The translations under genes and the position numbers were made by a program. From the NCBI GenBank assembly GCA_027627225.1, contig JAPFQT010000089.1, positions 186,001 to 250,000 of the forward strand: a DNA stretch of 64,000 nucleotides. The letters run 5' to 3'. Source of the DNA: Congeria kusceri (taxonomy: Eukaryota; Mollusca; Bivalvia; Myida; Dreissenidae). Of the stretch, positions 12,149 to 25,507 are shown piece by piece. The stretch's first letter is position 1. Each line of letters opens with the position of its first letter. The notes under the pieces were generated by a model that did no database searches, was not told where the DNA came from, and worked only from the letters and a program-made list of their open reading frames with translations.

Positions 12149-12959
12149 TGATGAAAATTTTAATATACAATTGATGTAATAGTTCTTTCACTTGTTACGT
12201 TAAATATGGTATTATGCATGATAAAAAAAATTAATCGTACCTTAAAATGCTAATTATACAAACATGTTTTATGCATATTTTTCAGAAAATGAAAATTGAT
12301 AAAATAACAAATAACTTCACATATTATAATTATGTGGTTATACGTATATGAGCTATGTGTATTAGATTTAATAAATAAATATATACTTATAAACATACAT
12401 TATGTATAGTTGTGTCTTGTTGATTTTAAAATTTATATTAATGTTCAGCATATAATGTTCCTTTAATTTTAATATTTTGTATATACATGATTGTACCTGT
12501 GTTGCTACATGAATTTAAAATATACATCATTAATATTACACAGATATTTTGGCATGAAATCTCAACCGCAATAACTACTTGCTAATTTTAACCGGTATAT
12601 ATATATATATATATACAAAGCCAGCATTTTTACATTGATACAGCACAACATAATGAAATGACCAATTACCAACAATTTGGGTAACATGCAGACCATCTGT
12701 ATCAACATGGTTTCAAGGCATGCCCAATCTGTGTATACAGTATCCAGGCCATGATTCCATCTCTTGACATGTTCATGTTTTATACCTAATTAACTCCCAT
12801 GTTTTATGATTACCGTTACATTCAGATAATTTTGCACCAAATTATCTGTCAATTGAAAAATTCTACACTTCAGTTATATCCAGTATGAAGTGAAATATTC
12901 TTGGACTCCAGAACATGAGAGTCTCTTGAAGTCCATTTCTCAACATGTGTTTATTTTTT
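12149..12959. other. AT-rich non-coding stretch with (TA)n
   Basis: No gene is seen. A short TA dinucleotide run lies at about 12596-12616. Confidence 0.5.
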
Positions 12960-13420
12960 GAAATGATATAGAGGATATTTGTTGACTTATGTGTAAGACT
13001 GGTGTAAGATCGTATTCTATTTCATGAGTGTTCATGCATACAAGATATTTTCACGAGTGGTGCAGACACAAGTGAAAATATATATTTTCTATGATCGCAT
13101 TTGAATAAAAATACAATCTTAAATCAAAATAACAAAAACTTTTATTTTATTTTATATGCTTTCCACCGTTTTCTTTACATTTTAAATAAGTTTAACTGAA
13201 ACATTTTGTGGGACTCATAACGTAAAAATAATAATGATGACATTTCACAATTTTGAGTCAGGCATCGTTGATGGTCCGTTTTATTTACTGTATTAAATCA
13301 GGAACAAGTGTGAAACAGTGAAAATTACCAGAGTGGTAATTTTCACAGTTTTTAAACAATGAATTACCAATTTTATTTCACTGATATTTCTCTATAAATC
13401 ACTGCAAAACAAAAAATAAA
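12960..13420. mobile_element. Hairpin repeat family (GAGGATATTTGTT), copy 1
   Basis: The copy begins near GAGGATATTTGTTGA, contains a quasi-palindromic core with TTTTCACGAGTGG, and ends in a conserved ~170 bp tail containing AGAGTGGTAATTTTCA and TTTCACTGATATTTC. The same order is seen at 60836-61262. No coding capacity and no clear target duplication. The inverted arms suggest a MITE-like element. Confidence 0.65.
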
Positions 13421-14530
13421 TGACAGTAGCATTAGGTCCCTGAGTTCCATTTATAAACCTATATTATTTTCACTCCATCCCCCAAATAAAATAAAATATA
13501 ATTTGCATCAATCAACCAGCATTTTACATTATACATCTTTAAAGATGTTTTGAACTTTGAAAAAACATGTTGGTACACTATGGAATAAAGACAGCTCCAA
13601 ATCTGCTATCGGAGTACCATTTAAACACTACACAAATAATACAAACACACCATTATGTGAAGTTAGAATAAGACGTCAAGCATAGAATAAACTGTTATTA
13701 TAAAAATGTTTTAAATGCAGTTAACCATTTGTAATTTTAAAATTTCGCAGAGTAATTAGTGCAATAGACACCTGCATATATAATTGCATCAGTTAAACTG
13801 ATTTTACCACAAAGTTGTATACTTGTATGCATTTACAAAATTTTCACAAAACAATAAAACCGTGTCCAAGCGTGCATGAATACAGTTTTAAAATACAGTA
13901 AAAACGATCAAGACACAATCAGTTTAAACAAGACTTATTAATAAGTCCCAATTTTACAAAGGTATCCACAGAATTATATAACAAATAAATGCATACACCA
14001 GGAAATGCAGAGTTTTATGTGCAAAAACTAAAAAAATCATTTCCATTCTATGTTTGATGTCTTATTCTATCTTCACATAATAGTATGTTTACAAATAAGT
14101 AACATGTATACAAATAAAATACATAATTATGTATATACATTCTATTTCAATCAATTCTGTTTTCATAAATTAACTACAGCGCGATATATCATATTGCATT
14201 ATACAGTGATGCTGATGCTTAGTTGGCCAAATAATGAAATGGTGATTAGCTCAGACTGGGATGATTTTATAATGATGTGAGAAATACTGAGACAACAACC
14301 CCTATCAATTATCAACTTGATACCAAATCAGGACTCATACCAGAGTTTATAAGAATGGAACATTGTTCCCAATGTGATCTTGACAATATTATTGTTGATG
14401 TTGTATCTTATGAATGTAATACAATCACAATCATCAGACAATTTTGTTTTTTATTTCCTAAATAAAGGAATACAATAATAATTATAATCTATCAAGCATT
14501 CACAGTATTTTGGTAGTAAAGTGTATATTC
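13421..14530. other. AT-rich non-coding stretch
   Basis: I see no repeat structure or exon. Short open frames near 14050-14465 lack coding character. Confidence 0.5.
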
Positions 14531-14532
14531 AT

Positions 14533-14605
14533 CGGGTTATGAATAAGTATGACATCGGGTTATGTTAAAGTATGACATCGGGTTATGAATCAGTACGACA
14601 ATATT
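14533..14605. repeat. 25-bp tandem repeat, 3 copies
   Basis: Units share ATCGGGTTATGAATMAGTA spaced about 25 bp apart. It abuts the dispersed repeat that follows. Confidence 0.7.
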
Positions 14606-14780
14606 TACCGATCTGTGTTTTGCCACGAATAGTTCAAACTCCTCCCCAGCTATTGTTAAGGATTCTTTTTCTTTCTTCGAAAATCACAAACATTCCCACA
14701 TGCTCTTTCGATATTACAAACATTATGCACATGCTCTGTTGTATGAAATGGTTAAACCGCTTAAAACATGCAAGTGCGAT
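14597..14780 (-). repeat. Dispersed repeat R, copy 1 (lacks the MITE found in copy 2)
   Basis: On the minus strand this matches copies at 18196-18660 and 46406-46652, sharing CAATAGCTGGGGAGGAGTTT and TGTTTGTGATTTTCGA. It reads through the position where copy 2 carries the 227-bp element at 18267-18493, so it is a paralogous empty site. Confidence 0.75.
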
Positions 14781-14903
14781 GTTTGGATAATTTTGCATAT
14801 TAATTTGAATATGATTGACTTTTGTTGAAGCGTCTGTGGAAGCGTCTACTCCATAATGTTGACTATTTATTAGTACACATAATACTGTTTGCAGAATATT
14901 TAA

Positions 14904-15132
14904 ATATGAGGCCTGTCATGGGAAACCCGGTCTTAATGCATGTGCGTAAAGTGTCGTCCCAGATTAGCGTCTTTATGTTTTTTTCTGTTTCAAGGAAGTC
15001 TCTTCTTAACATAAATCCACCATAGGTGGATAGTTCCGTTCCAAATTTGCCTGTGTGGACGGCACAGGCTGATCCGAGACAACACTTTACGCACATGCGT
15101 TAAGCCCAGTTTTTCCACGACACATCTCATAT
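14904..15132. mobile_element. Nested-palindrome MITE, copy 2 (internally deleted)
   Basis: Both outer ends are present (ATATGAGGC at the start, ATCTCATAT at the end), but the first inner palindrome is cut after GATTAGCG and the linker is inverted relative to copy 1. This indicates an internal rearrangement. Confidence 0.75.
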
Positions 15133-15192
15133 ACACTAATAAGATATGTGCCTTAAACTTTTACTTGTTGTATAATTGCTGTTTCAATAATA

Positions 15193-17101
15193 AACAAGAG
15201 CCGTCAGAGGACAGCGCGCTCAACTATTCAAAGTATTTCAGTTGGTACATATTTTGGATAGTGGAAAGGTCATAAAAAATGTGTTAACATACAAAACTTT
15301 CAAGTGAAGCTTCGTATAGTTTATACATTTTGGGAACAAAAACTGAAACCACAAAATCTATGTAACAAGAGGGCCCTGAGGGCCCTAGGACGCTCACCTG
15401 AGACCTGATAACCCAATTGGAATTTGCATCCCAGAGGCGTGGCTTATTTTTATCCCAGGGGCATAAGATGAACAACCTTGAACAAACCTCTGGGCCTTGC
15501 GGTTTCAGGTAAAGATATTTAAAGTCATTTTGCTAGGTAAGTCTATATAAACCATGTGACCCCTCGGGGGTGGCCAGATTTGACCCCAGGGGCATAATTT
15601 GAACAATCTTTGGAGAGGACCATTATGCAATGTTATGCTCCAAATACAGGAAAGCTGTGGGTTTTGCGGTTTCAGGTAAAGATTTTTTAAGTCATTTTGC
15701 TATTTAAGTCTATATAAACCATGTGACCCCTCGGGGGGGGGGGGGGGGGCAGATTTGACCCCAGGCATAAATTGAACAATCTTTGGAGAGGACCACTATG
15801 CAATGTTACGTAACAAATATAGGAAAGCTGTGGCTCTTGACGTTTCAGTGGAGAACTTTAACCAGAAAATCTGTGCAAAAAAGGGGCATAACTCTCTCAA
15901 AATACAAAAAAGTGTTATAACAAATGTTGCCCCTGATACTAGAGTTGATGACAAAGGTTCGTTCCAAGTTTCAGGTGAATAACTTACGTAGTTTTGAAGT
16001 TACCAAACTTTTGAATATAAACTTTAAACAGAAAATCTAAGTGGAAAGAGGGCATAACTCTGTCAAAATACAAAACAGGTTTATGCATAATGTTGCTCCT
16101 GATACTAGAGTTGATGAAAAAGGTTAGTTCCAAGTTTCAAGTGAATAACTTATGTAGTATTGAAGTTACAAAACTATTGAATAAACTTTAACCAGAAAAA
16201 TCTATGTGAAAAAGGGGCATAACTCTGTCAAAACACAAAACAGAGTTATGCATAATGTTGCCCCTGATACAAGAGTTGATGAAAAAAGGTTAGTTCCAAG
16301 TTTCAAGTGAATAACTTATGTAGTTTTTAAGTTAAAAAACTTTTGAATATATACTTTAACCAGAAAATCTATGTAAAACAAGGGGCATAACTATGTAAAA
16401 ATACAAAACAGAGTTATGGGTAATGTTGCCCCTGATACTAGAATTGATGAAAAAGGTTAGTTCCAAGTTTCAGGTGTATAACTTACGTAGTTTTGAAATT
16501 GCAAAACTTTATAATATCAATTTTAAACAGAAAATCTAAGTGAAAAGGGGGGATAACTCTGTCAAAATACAAAATAAAGTTATGGGTAATGTTGCTCCTG
16601 ATACTAGAGTTGATGACAAAAGTTAGTTCCAAGTTTCAAGTGAAAAGCTTATGTAGTATTGAAGTTACAAAACTTTTGAATATAAACTTTAACCAGAAAA
16701 TCTATGTGAAAAATGGGCATTACTCTGTCAAAATACAAAAAGAGTTATGGGAAATGTTGCCCCTGATACTGGAGTTGATGACAAAGGTTATTTCCTAGTT
16801 TCAAGTGAATAACTTATGTAGTTTTGAAGTTACAATGCTTTTGAATATAAACTTTAACCAGAAAATCTAAGTGAAAAAGGGGCATAACTCTGTCAAAATA
16901 CAAAAAAGAGTTATGGGAATGTTGCCCCTGATACGGAGTTGATGACAAAGGTATATTCCAAGTTTCAAGTGAATAACTTATGTAGTTTTGAAGTTACAAG
17001 ACTTTTGAATAAAAACATTAACCGATTCAGACGCGGATGCCGACGCCCATGCCGGGGTCAGCAGGATAACTCACCTATACTTTGAATAGTCGAGCTAAAA
17101 A
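15193..17101. repeat. Composite dispersed repeat C1 with ~166-bp internal units
   Basis: The left boundary is AACAAGAGCCGTCAGAGGAC with a nearby CAACTATTCAAAG, and the right boundary is CTTTGAATAGTCGAGCTAAA, which gives a subterminal inverted repeat. Between them are seven ~166-bp units, marked by GGGGCATAACTCTGTC at about 15885, 16051, 16216, 16384, 16551, 16716 and 16881. A second unit type near 15365-15845 begins ACAAGAGGGCCCTGAGGGCC, the same start as composite C2, so another family lies nested inside. A run of G lies near 15736-15749. No coding capacity. Confidence 0.75.
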
Positions 17102-18195
17102 TAGAAAGACTTAGGTGTAAGGTGTAACTTATTCCTTGTCTTTGTGTATGTATATAAATGGTTTTATTACAACAGATCTTAATATTGAGAAATCGTGTAA
17201 CAATCTTATATTTAGTATAAAACGGCTAAGAAGTGCTTAGAAGGCCAAATTGAACATTATATATGGCTGAGTAATCACAATAGAACTGTAACAGAAGATG
17301 TACTTTATGTAAGAACTATGTAAGAACTAAAATCACTAAATCTTACTATACTGTGACATTATCATGTTAACACTGTCACAGAAGATGTACTTTATGTAAG
17401 AACTATCACCAAATCAGTAAGTAGTGTGACATTATCACATTAATCAAGTCTTATTACACTGTGCTATTATCACGTTAACACTGTCTCCATTCCAGGTCAA
17501 TTGCAAATTAAAATCACCGAACACACGTTGTATAAACACTTCAATGAGACCACAAAACTCATGCGCATGCTTCTGACACTTCAATCACTGAAATCCAAAT
17601 AAACCAGAGCAGAGATGTTCATTCCCTTCTCTGATGAGAAACAAACTGCTAGCAGCAACAGTACTACGGCGACTCTTCATCTATTGGAAATACCGGAAAC
17701 CTGTTGTCAATATTCGAAAGTCTCGAACACTTTTACAACCATTACTGATATTTGTTTTGCTCTCGCAATTGTCTACAACAAAAGGGTAATTGGATTCCAA
17801 GCAATTAATTAACGTATTTTTTAAGGCAACGGTTTTAATAGCAAACAAATGGGAAAAATATCTGAAATTTAGCACCTTGTATTATGATGCCTGACGATAA
17901 CAGCAACTTGAATACTCTGTGTTAAAGGTGTTGCCGGAAATGTCAAATAAATACTAAACATCACCGAGCCTAAGTGTTTCACTCGTCACCTTAACACTAA
18001 ATCTTACGAACATGGACACACCTGTATCGTTTTCAGTTATGAAAAGCAGGCAGAAGTATTACCAACCAAACATGGCTTTCAATTAGCACCAAGCCTCGTT
18101 CGTTCCTTTAATGCCACTTCAGCTTTCATATGTATATAATAAATATCTTAAGTGTAACCAATACCTGAAAGGAATTTATGATGGTAATACAATAA
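17102..18195. other. Non-coding stretch with a short duplication
   Basis: A partial duplication at about 17285-17470 shares ACAGAAGATGTACTTTATG and GACATTATCA. An acceptor-like CTCCATTCCAG at 17495 is followed by 26 open codons, not enough to call an exon. Confidence 0.4.
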
Positions 18196-18660
18196 TAGAA
18201 GCTTCCACAAATGTCAATCATATGCAAATTAGCCCGCAATATTATTCAATCATCGTACTTGAATATCAGGGCCCAGTTGCTCAAAACTTCAATGGCCGGT
18301 TAAGCTAACGGCCTGTTAACTTTAGATGTAAATAAAACTTGTGAAGCATTTGACAATTATTTCAGCATGTCAATTTATTTTAAATAAATGCAAATTTTAA
18401 AGTTTTGACATTTAATTTACAGCAAAAACTTCATCCAAAAGTTAACGGCTGTTAGCTTAATTGTCCGTTAAAGTTTTGAGCAACTGGGCCCTGTTTAACG
18501 GTTAAACTATTTCATACAAAAGAGCACGTGCATAATGTTTGTGATATTCAAATGAGCACGTGGTACTGTTTGTGATTTTCGATGAATGGAAAATAATCAT
18601 CTAACAATAGCTGGGGAGGAGTTTCAACTATTTGTGGCAAAACCCGGATCGGTCTATACC
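18196..18660 (+). repeat. Dispersed repeat R, copy 2 (interrupted by a MITE)
   Basis: Homologous to 46406-46652 and, inverted, to 14597-14780. It shares GAGCACGTGCATAATGTTTG-like sequence and the AATAGCTGGGG block. The 227-bp element at 18267-18493 sits in it and is absent from both other copies. Confidence 0.8.
18267..18493. mobile_element. MITE with long CAGGGCCCAGTTGCTC terminal repeats
   Basis: The left end starts CAGGGCCCAGTTGCTCAAAA and the right end is its inverse. The inverted similarity runs ~53 bp with a few mismatches (TTAAGCTAAC is shared). The ~120 bp interior is AT-rich and non-coding. Both paralogous copies of the host repeat lack it, which supports these boundaries. I could not settle the target duplication, so I leave the superfamily open. 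Confidence 0.8.
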
Positions 18661-19304
18661 TGAATAACAGTGTATTAAAGGTTTTTATCAGGAAAGGTCT
18701 CGTAAAACGGTGAAATTCCAAACATTAACACGAGACGTTATGACTCAGAACCAGCTTCTGTTATATCTGTATACAAGTTTTATGCCCTACATAATATACT
18801 GCTTATCTGAAAATAACCCAAATAATCATTTCAAATAATCATAGAAATAGTGTAACAATAATTAAAGAGCTCAACAAAAATCATAATATCTAGAATTTAA
18901 ATGCTCAACAAAGTGTACCACTTGTGTTTTCTAAACCACCTGATAATTGTGGGACTGCAGGTACTGAATTCTAGGAAAGTAATACCATTGAAGTTCAGGA
19001 GGAGAGTTCATTAACATCTCAATTCCATTTCATACAGAAAAATCACAGAGCCAACACACCAACCAGGTTCATGTAAAAGTCATTAAGTACACTGTGATTC
19101 AAACTGGAGATCAAGCATTCAGTACCAATTACAGTCAAAACGCAATACTACCATGTCAGCAATACTACCATGTCACGTGAAACACTGATTTGTTTGTAGT
19201 ATCCCGTTTTTTGTTCCGTAGCATTGCATCTTTCGGATATCTTTCATTTAGTATTAAGTTGAATCATGTCAAAGTGTTTGCAAACATTTAGACCAGACAA
19301 ATGT
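18661..19304. other. Non-coding stretch without recognisable elements
   Basis: Nothing recognisable on either strand. Confidence 0.45.
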
Positions 19305-19632
19305 TACTCCACGGTCGAACATGGTTTTTGACTGCTGACCATGGACTACTATGGTCAACCATCAAAAACCATGGTCTTGACCATGGTCTGCTTTATCATG
19401 ACCATGGTCAACCATGGTCCGATGGTATTAGACTGCCTACAGTGGATGACCATGGTCTACCATCAAATACCATGCTCTGCTTGATCAATAACATACCATA
19501 TTTGACTGTCAACCATAGAATACCATGGTCAACCATCAAATATCATGGTCTGCTTTATCAATAACATACCATATTTGACTGTCAACCATAGAATACCATG
19601 GTCAACCATCAAAAACCATGATCACGGTCATG
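19305..19632. repeat. ACCATGGTC-rich degenerate array
   Basis: The palindrome CCATGG recurs every 10-40 bp in contexts such as ACCATGGTCAACCATCAAA. A ~74-bp longer unit is duplicated near 19489 and 19560. The motif is self-complementary, so the open frame on the plus strand reflects the repeat and not a gene. Confidence 0.75.
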
Positions 19633-20719
19633 CCATTCATTGACACTGATTCAAGTGCATTTACTAGATAAATGTAACAGACAACATAAACTTGACAGAC
19701 AAGGGTTTTCTGGGTTTCTTCACATTGTGTACCAATGCTACCATTTCAAAACAGCCATATTACTGAGCAAAACTTACTGGACAAAGGTAATAATTTCTTT
19801 CAATGCTTTAGCAATCACATGCTATCAGAGTAAAAGTAACAGACCAGTGGTTTTTCTTCCAGTGTTGTAGGAATGTTAACATTTCAAAACACATGTGGTG
19901 CATCTGTATAAAATCGCTCACATACGGATGTCACTCAGCAAGATGAGGAGCAAGTTGTCAGCTGTGAAAACTACAGAAAAAAATATAGATATATTTATAT
20001 AATACAAATATACAAGAACTTGCTATATTTAGTTAAATGCTCATAAATGGAAGAGAATTTGTTAGTTCTGGTTGAAATTTTGCAGATAAATATGCAGATA
20101 CGGACCCAGATATGGACACAGAATTATGGAAACATAACCTAAACCAAAGTAAACAATGGTCGCTTGCCACCCTTGGTAAAACGTCATGGGCGCAGGTGCC
20201 CAGATCTGATCAAATTACGAAGATGACCATTTGGAGAGAATGGGAACTATATACCAGTTACATTAATGCTTCCTAAAGTGGAAAGACAGTAACAGTTGCA
20301 GACTGAATAATGGCCAGACTCGCACTAGACCCAAATAGTGGAACTGCAACAAAAACAGAAATTAATTTCAATAGAGGGTCGTACAAAGACCTCTTGATAA
20401 CATAACAATTCTCTACCTACCACCAAAACAATTTCCTTTTAATTCCCAATACCTCCCAGTAGATGGAGAATGCTTCTCATAATTGGATTTGTTTGTCAAA
20501 CTAATCAAATCAACTCGTATAAAGCATGTTCCAAGAGGCCAGCGACAAGGCAACACTCCGCTACCTCGAACAATATTCTAATGGCCACAACGAGCCAAGA
20601 AACCGATCGTGTCCTTACATGGAAACTTAGAAATTGTCGAGTAGTTAATTAAAGAAAAAACAATTACTATTTATTTTGTTGTCAGTGTTCATTAGTGTTG
20701 CACTCCAGCTGCCAATTCA
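19633..20719. other. Non-coding stretch without recognisable elements
   Basis: No array, element end or convincing exon is visible. Confidence 0.4.
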
Positions 20720-20858
20720 AATTCCACAGTAGGTCAGAATTAATACTTTAACTCAACTGTAGGTCAGAATAAATACTTTCAACTCAACTGTAGGTCAGAA
20801 TCGATACTTTCAAACTCAACTGTAGGTCAGAATCAATACTTTCAAATTCCACAGTAAG
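20720..20858. repeat. 32-bp minisatellite, left part
   Basis: Units of the form CTGTAGGTCAGAATCAATAC plus TTTCAAACTCAA repeat about four times. The array continues at 21907-22030. Confidence 0.85.
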
Positions 20859-21906
20859 CATACATACCATAATTTTTTTGATCATTTCCGGGACTCTGTC
20901 GGGAATTTTTACTGATTTTCGGGACATGTGCGTGTGTTAATTGTTTTTTCAGATAAGCATTCTCATTTGGCGGGAAAATCGTTTTGGCCGGAAATAGGGG
21001 CATGTGTTCATGTATTTATTCCAATCCAAGGCAATGTACTTTTTTTCATGAAAAAAAGTTTTGTTATAAAAATAAAAATATTCATTAAAATGCCAAAGAT
21101 CGCAAAGTTATTGCACTATGAAACTTTTATACAAAAAGTAAAGACTTCAACGTTCTTTCACTATGAAGTTTTAATTGCCAGGTGACACGTCTATATTTAG
21201 CAAAGCCACATGGTCAGTACAAGCACGCTTTTCATGCGTGGAACTTGACGTAGGTGGTGCCAGCAGACATTTCGCGCTCTTTTCTAGCAAAACATGGGTT
21301 TTACATGGCATAACAAAAGTTTATGTTAGCGACTATTTTACCCGAATTTTTTTTTCAAGGAAAGTTATTTAAAACAATGCCTTATTTATTTTGTAAACTA
21401 ACTGTGGATATTGTGGAAATGCAATGCCCGTAAAACTGCTTTTACTTATGGTCGGGATTATAAGTACTCTTTCGTTATCAACTGATGCATGTATACACTT
21501 ACTAATGCGTGTATAAATGTGTATTTAGCCGATTGGTCGATCGTTCACGGAATAAGTAAACTGAAAGAACTCAGCGTTTTAATTGGCTTATATCGATTTT
21601 TCTATGGAAACGAAGCTCTGCCTTCAGGGCGAATCTACCCGGTGACTGATTGCAGCTATCAAATGCAGTCGATTAGAGTGGAAGTGTGTCAACTGCAGTT
21701 AATTGCTCATTTATGACACGTTGCCTAATCCGGTATGCATTGCCTTGGGGACAAATTAGGGGATTAGTGGTCTGTCAAAAGTTCAACTAATATAGGTATG
21801 CACAGTTTTAATGATTTCCGGGCCATAAGAACGAATTCCGGAACTCCGGGACGGGCACTGCATTTCCGGGACAATTCCGGACAATCCAGGACATATGGCA
21901 TGTATG
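20859..21906. mobile_element. CATACATNCCATA-ended insertion, ~1.05 kb
   Basis: The left end is CATACATACCATA and the right end is the inverse of CATACATGCCATA. CCGGGAC-type motifs follow at both ends (TTTCCGGGACTC on the left, repeated TTCCGG on the right). It splits the 32-bp minisatellite. A diverged partial copy of the left half occurs at 55186-55345. No transposase frame is seen. The target duplication is unclear. Confidence 0.6.
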
Positions 21907-22030
21907 ACAGCAGGTCAGAATCAATACTTTCAAATTCAACTGTAGGTCAGAATCAATACTTTCAAACTCAACTGTAGGTCAGAATCAATACTTTCAAACT
22001 CAACTGTAGGTCAAAATCAATACTTTTTTT
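21907..22030. repeat. 32-bp minisatellite, right part
   Basis: About four units of AGGTCAGAATCAATACTTTC continue the array interrupted at 20858. Confidence 0.85.
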
Positions 22031-24688
22031 TGCAGTGGTGCATACAATAAAGGAATATTTACAATCCAACTGCTATATAGCTCAGATGTTCCGGTATTAC
22101 ATAAACTCTATACATATTTTTTGGTACTATTAACACTGCATTAAAAAGGCTAACAATAATTATTGTGCCTTACTTTTTGCATGACTACAAAATAGTCAAG
22201 AATGGCTCATAATGATTTCACACATATAGTTCATTTTGAAGAAGGCACGTGTTCTACAGTATGGCCACTAGAGTTCAATTTGGGGACAATTAATGCTGCT
22301 TTTACTGCTGAAGTAACAGCTCCTGCTAGATTTGGCTTGACAGGGACACTTTCCCAGAGTCATAATAGACCTTTAATGTCGCTGCTATCACTCCTTTAGA
22401 TGACATTGAACTGTAATTTGTTCTTCTTACTTTCCCTTTAAGTGTTTGAAACAGTTCCCCAGGCACAAAAATCAACCGAGTTAATTTGTTCTCTCGGGAC
22501 ATTCATAAATGCTCATAATGCTCAAAAACATAAATGCTCATGAGACTGTCACCATTTGATGTGCAATATAATGTGATATCATGATAAGACAGAAATGTAT
22601 GGGCTGAAAATCTGCAACTGCCTACGTAATATTAATCAAATACTATGTTTATATTCTGCAATCTGCTTTTCAATACCAACAATTCTTCACATAGTGTCTA
22701 CAACACCCATTTAATGAAACTGTAGAAACACAAGAGAACATTGAAATACAACATTTTGCTACATTTTCTATCTACAAGTCTGCCTGCAGTGATTACAATA
22801 GTTCTCCTTTCACACCTTTTACCAAGAAGTCGATGCTAACCCGATTATTATGGCTAACCACATTATTGTGGCATGTCACTGAGAAAGAAATTCCTCACAA
22901 TTCAATTAGAAAACTCAACAATCCCTTGTATTGATTGCAAAAACTAACAGCGCATTTACAAAAGACCCTAAAGCAAGAGAGGTTGTCAATCGCTCGTATA
23001 TTCCTTGTTCACCTTTTTCCATTCCACATGTAGCTTGATGTTCGAAAAAGCGGAAAAATAAACTTGTTAAAAAAAGGTCGCCTTTTAGGGCAAGGCCGAA
23101 TATCAAGTTGTTACCTGAACGATAAGGTCAGATAATAAAATAATACTTAGTAACACAGAGATAAATTAAATGTGTGAGTTTGAAATTTCAAACTTAAGGT
23201 TAAATATGAAAGTAACTAAGTCGTATCACTCTCAAATGACTCTTTGTAAACAATGTCTCCTATATCTCTTTGGTCTGTAATTGCTAGCATCGTGTTTCTG
23301 CTATATTTAGTGGAAGTTATTTAAACTCATGAGTCACACTGGGTAATCTGGCTTACAAAATAACAAAAGGTCAATAACATTATAGAGTGCAATTTAATTA
23401 TAATTTATTTATAATTCTAACATGGCATGCACAGAATTTTCTATAGACAAAGAACAAATTCACCATTGTTGAAGGACAAATAAACAACCTGAAAAAATAG
23501 TGCCAGAACTGTAAAATATAGTTCACCTTGAAATTGCAGAAAATGTGGTCAGGTCATGTTAGAATCAAAATAGTTTTTCTCATTATAATTGTTTATCCGC
23601 TATTAAATCACTTGGGCTAATTCCTACGCATCAAAACTCCAAATGTTGTTTATTAGCTGATAAACAATTCTAATTTGAAATTATTTCTTAATTTGAAAAA
23701 TTAATTTATTTCACTTTTCATTTTTCTTTGTACAGGAGAACAAAAAGCATTCCTTAAGAATTCTTTCTAAATAATTCACTTTACAAATTGTGCTGGTACT
23801 GTGCCCATTATCTGCTTAGGTCGCTATAGGGGAAACAATAACTTACGCTGTTATTTTAAGCCTATGACTTAAGTATTAAAGTTTATCACTTAGTTAATTT
23901 GGATTCCATTTATTCTTACAATAAAAATGGCTACATGAAAAACGACACATTTTAGTACATTTCAGCATGGTTTGTCCATGAAGAAAAACATCTACAACCT
24001 ACACTAACTAGCATTTGAATGACATGAACTGGCAAATGAGTTAAATCATTAATGCTGTTTGTGTAACAATTATGTATCATTATAGCGTGTTTCTTTCTAA
24101 TGAAGGGATACATTTGCTGACCCAAATGAGGCATATTCTTATGAAGCCTTAATAGGAATAAACTTCTGAACCCGGTTGGCATAAAAACTCTCACTAATGA
24201 TAACCATATATAACGCTAAAATACCTTCTGCTGGGATTAATCATTAACAAGCATTCTTGTCCACAGATTGTTGTTTTCTGGGTGTTTTGGGGTTTTTTTT
24301 GTATGAAAACTGTTTGCTATGTGACTCTATAAAGAGTTGTTAATAAACAAGTTACCAAGCCTATTATTTGATACTAAAAATTGTCACATGTGTAAACATA
24401 CATGACTACCCTGGCAAGTTATTTCAATTGCTAACTATTTAATAACTCAGTAATATTTAATGACTTTCGAGTAAACAGTTAGCACACATTTTAATTAAGT
24501 ATTTGAAAGGGATGAATATGTGGAAAGACATGAATACTGGTTTCAATTACCACTAAGGGAAACAACTCAATAATTACCACTATATGACATCACTGCAGTT
24601 GCTTCCCTTGACAAAAAAAAAGGAAAAAAAAAGCTGCAAATTACAGCATTGATTCAAAATTTGTCACAACTTCTGACAAGTAATTAGG
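22031..24688. other. Largest repeat-poor stretch (2.6 kb)
   Basis: No tandem array or paired element end was found. Short open frames at 22202-22399 (+), 22915-23106 (-) and 23952-24194 (-) lack splice context or a recognisable family, so none is called. Confidence 0.4.
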
Positions 24689-24832
24689 TATGGGCACTAG
24701 GCTACACCCCAGGTCCTCTAGGGTATGGGCACTAGGCTACACCCCAGGTCCTCTAGGGTATGGGCACTAGGCTACACCCCAGGTCCTCTAGGGTATGGGC
24801 ACTACGCTACACCCCAGGTCCTCACATGTTGC
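24689..24832. repeat. 35-bp tandem repeat, 4 copies
   Basis: Units begin TATGGGCACTAGGCTACACC at 24689, 24724, 24759 and 24794 and are nearly identical. The next 320 bp show nothing firm; a CAGGTAAGTG on the minus strand near 25101 resembles a splice donor without a convincing exon. Confidence 0.9.
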
Positions 24833-25154
24833 AGCTTTGGAGTGGAAGGACCTCATAAACTTCGGAATAAACACACACACATTCCCAAGACAGAATATCA
24901 TTTGGTTTACCCCAATGCCTGGCCATTGTAAAACTAACCTGCCAACACTGGACGTACTGTAGGTCCTATGACGTCGTCCACAACAGAACATAGTCACAAT
25001 GGTCACACCATACACATGCTACCTGCCTGGAGCGTCCAGCTCTAACTGACCAACTGACCAGCCCCAGAATACAAAGAAGGCACTTAAAGTTTGCACTTAC
25101 CTGAAAAAGATAAAGGAATACAATTTTGTTAACAGAAGGTTAATAAAGAACAAC

Positions 25155-25307
25155 ATATGAGGCATTGCATGGGAAAACCAGGCTTAATGCATGTGCCTAA
25201 AGTGTCGTCCCGGATCAGCGTGTAGTCTGCACAGGCTGATCCAGGACGGCACTTTCCGCCTACAGTGGATTTGTTTAGAAGAGACTTCCTTGAAACAGAA
25301 AATACCA
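25155..25307. mobile_element. Nested-palindrome MITE, copy 3 (right half missing)
   Basis: The left end and first palindrome are present and the copy stops at ACAGAAAATACCATA, exactly where composite C2 begins. C2 may have inserted here, although the missing half is not found beyond C2 in the expected form. Confidence 0.75.
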
Positions 25308-25507
25308 TACAAGAGGGCCAAGATGGCCCTAAGTCGCTCACCTGAGTGTAAAGCTTCATAATGGCTTCTAACAAAAATAATTTTTAAGATTTCAATACAG
25401 CCATATAAGGAAACTGTCCAGCCCCACCTCCCCCCCGGTGGCCATTATTTTTAAGGAATCAAAATGATTTCCAGGAATTTGGTAGACAGTCACCCAAGGA
25501 ACATGTA

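Noticed and set aside
15736..15750. Poly-G tract as a regulatory G-quadruplex
   Set aside because: Such runs recur at repeat-family ends (also near 9049, 52564 and 54636) and are explained as homopolymer slippage; a single run is no evidence of function.
17496..17576. Exon after CTCCATTCCAG
   Set aside because: Only 26 codons to a stop, biased composition and no poly(A) signal.
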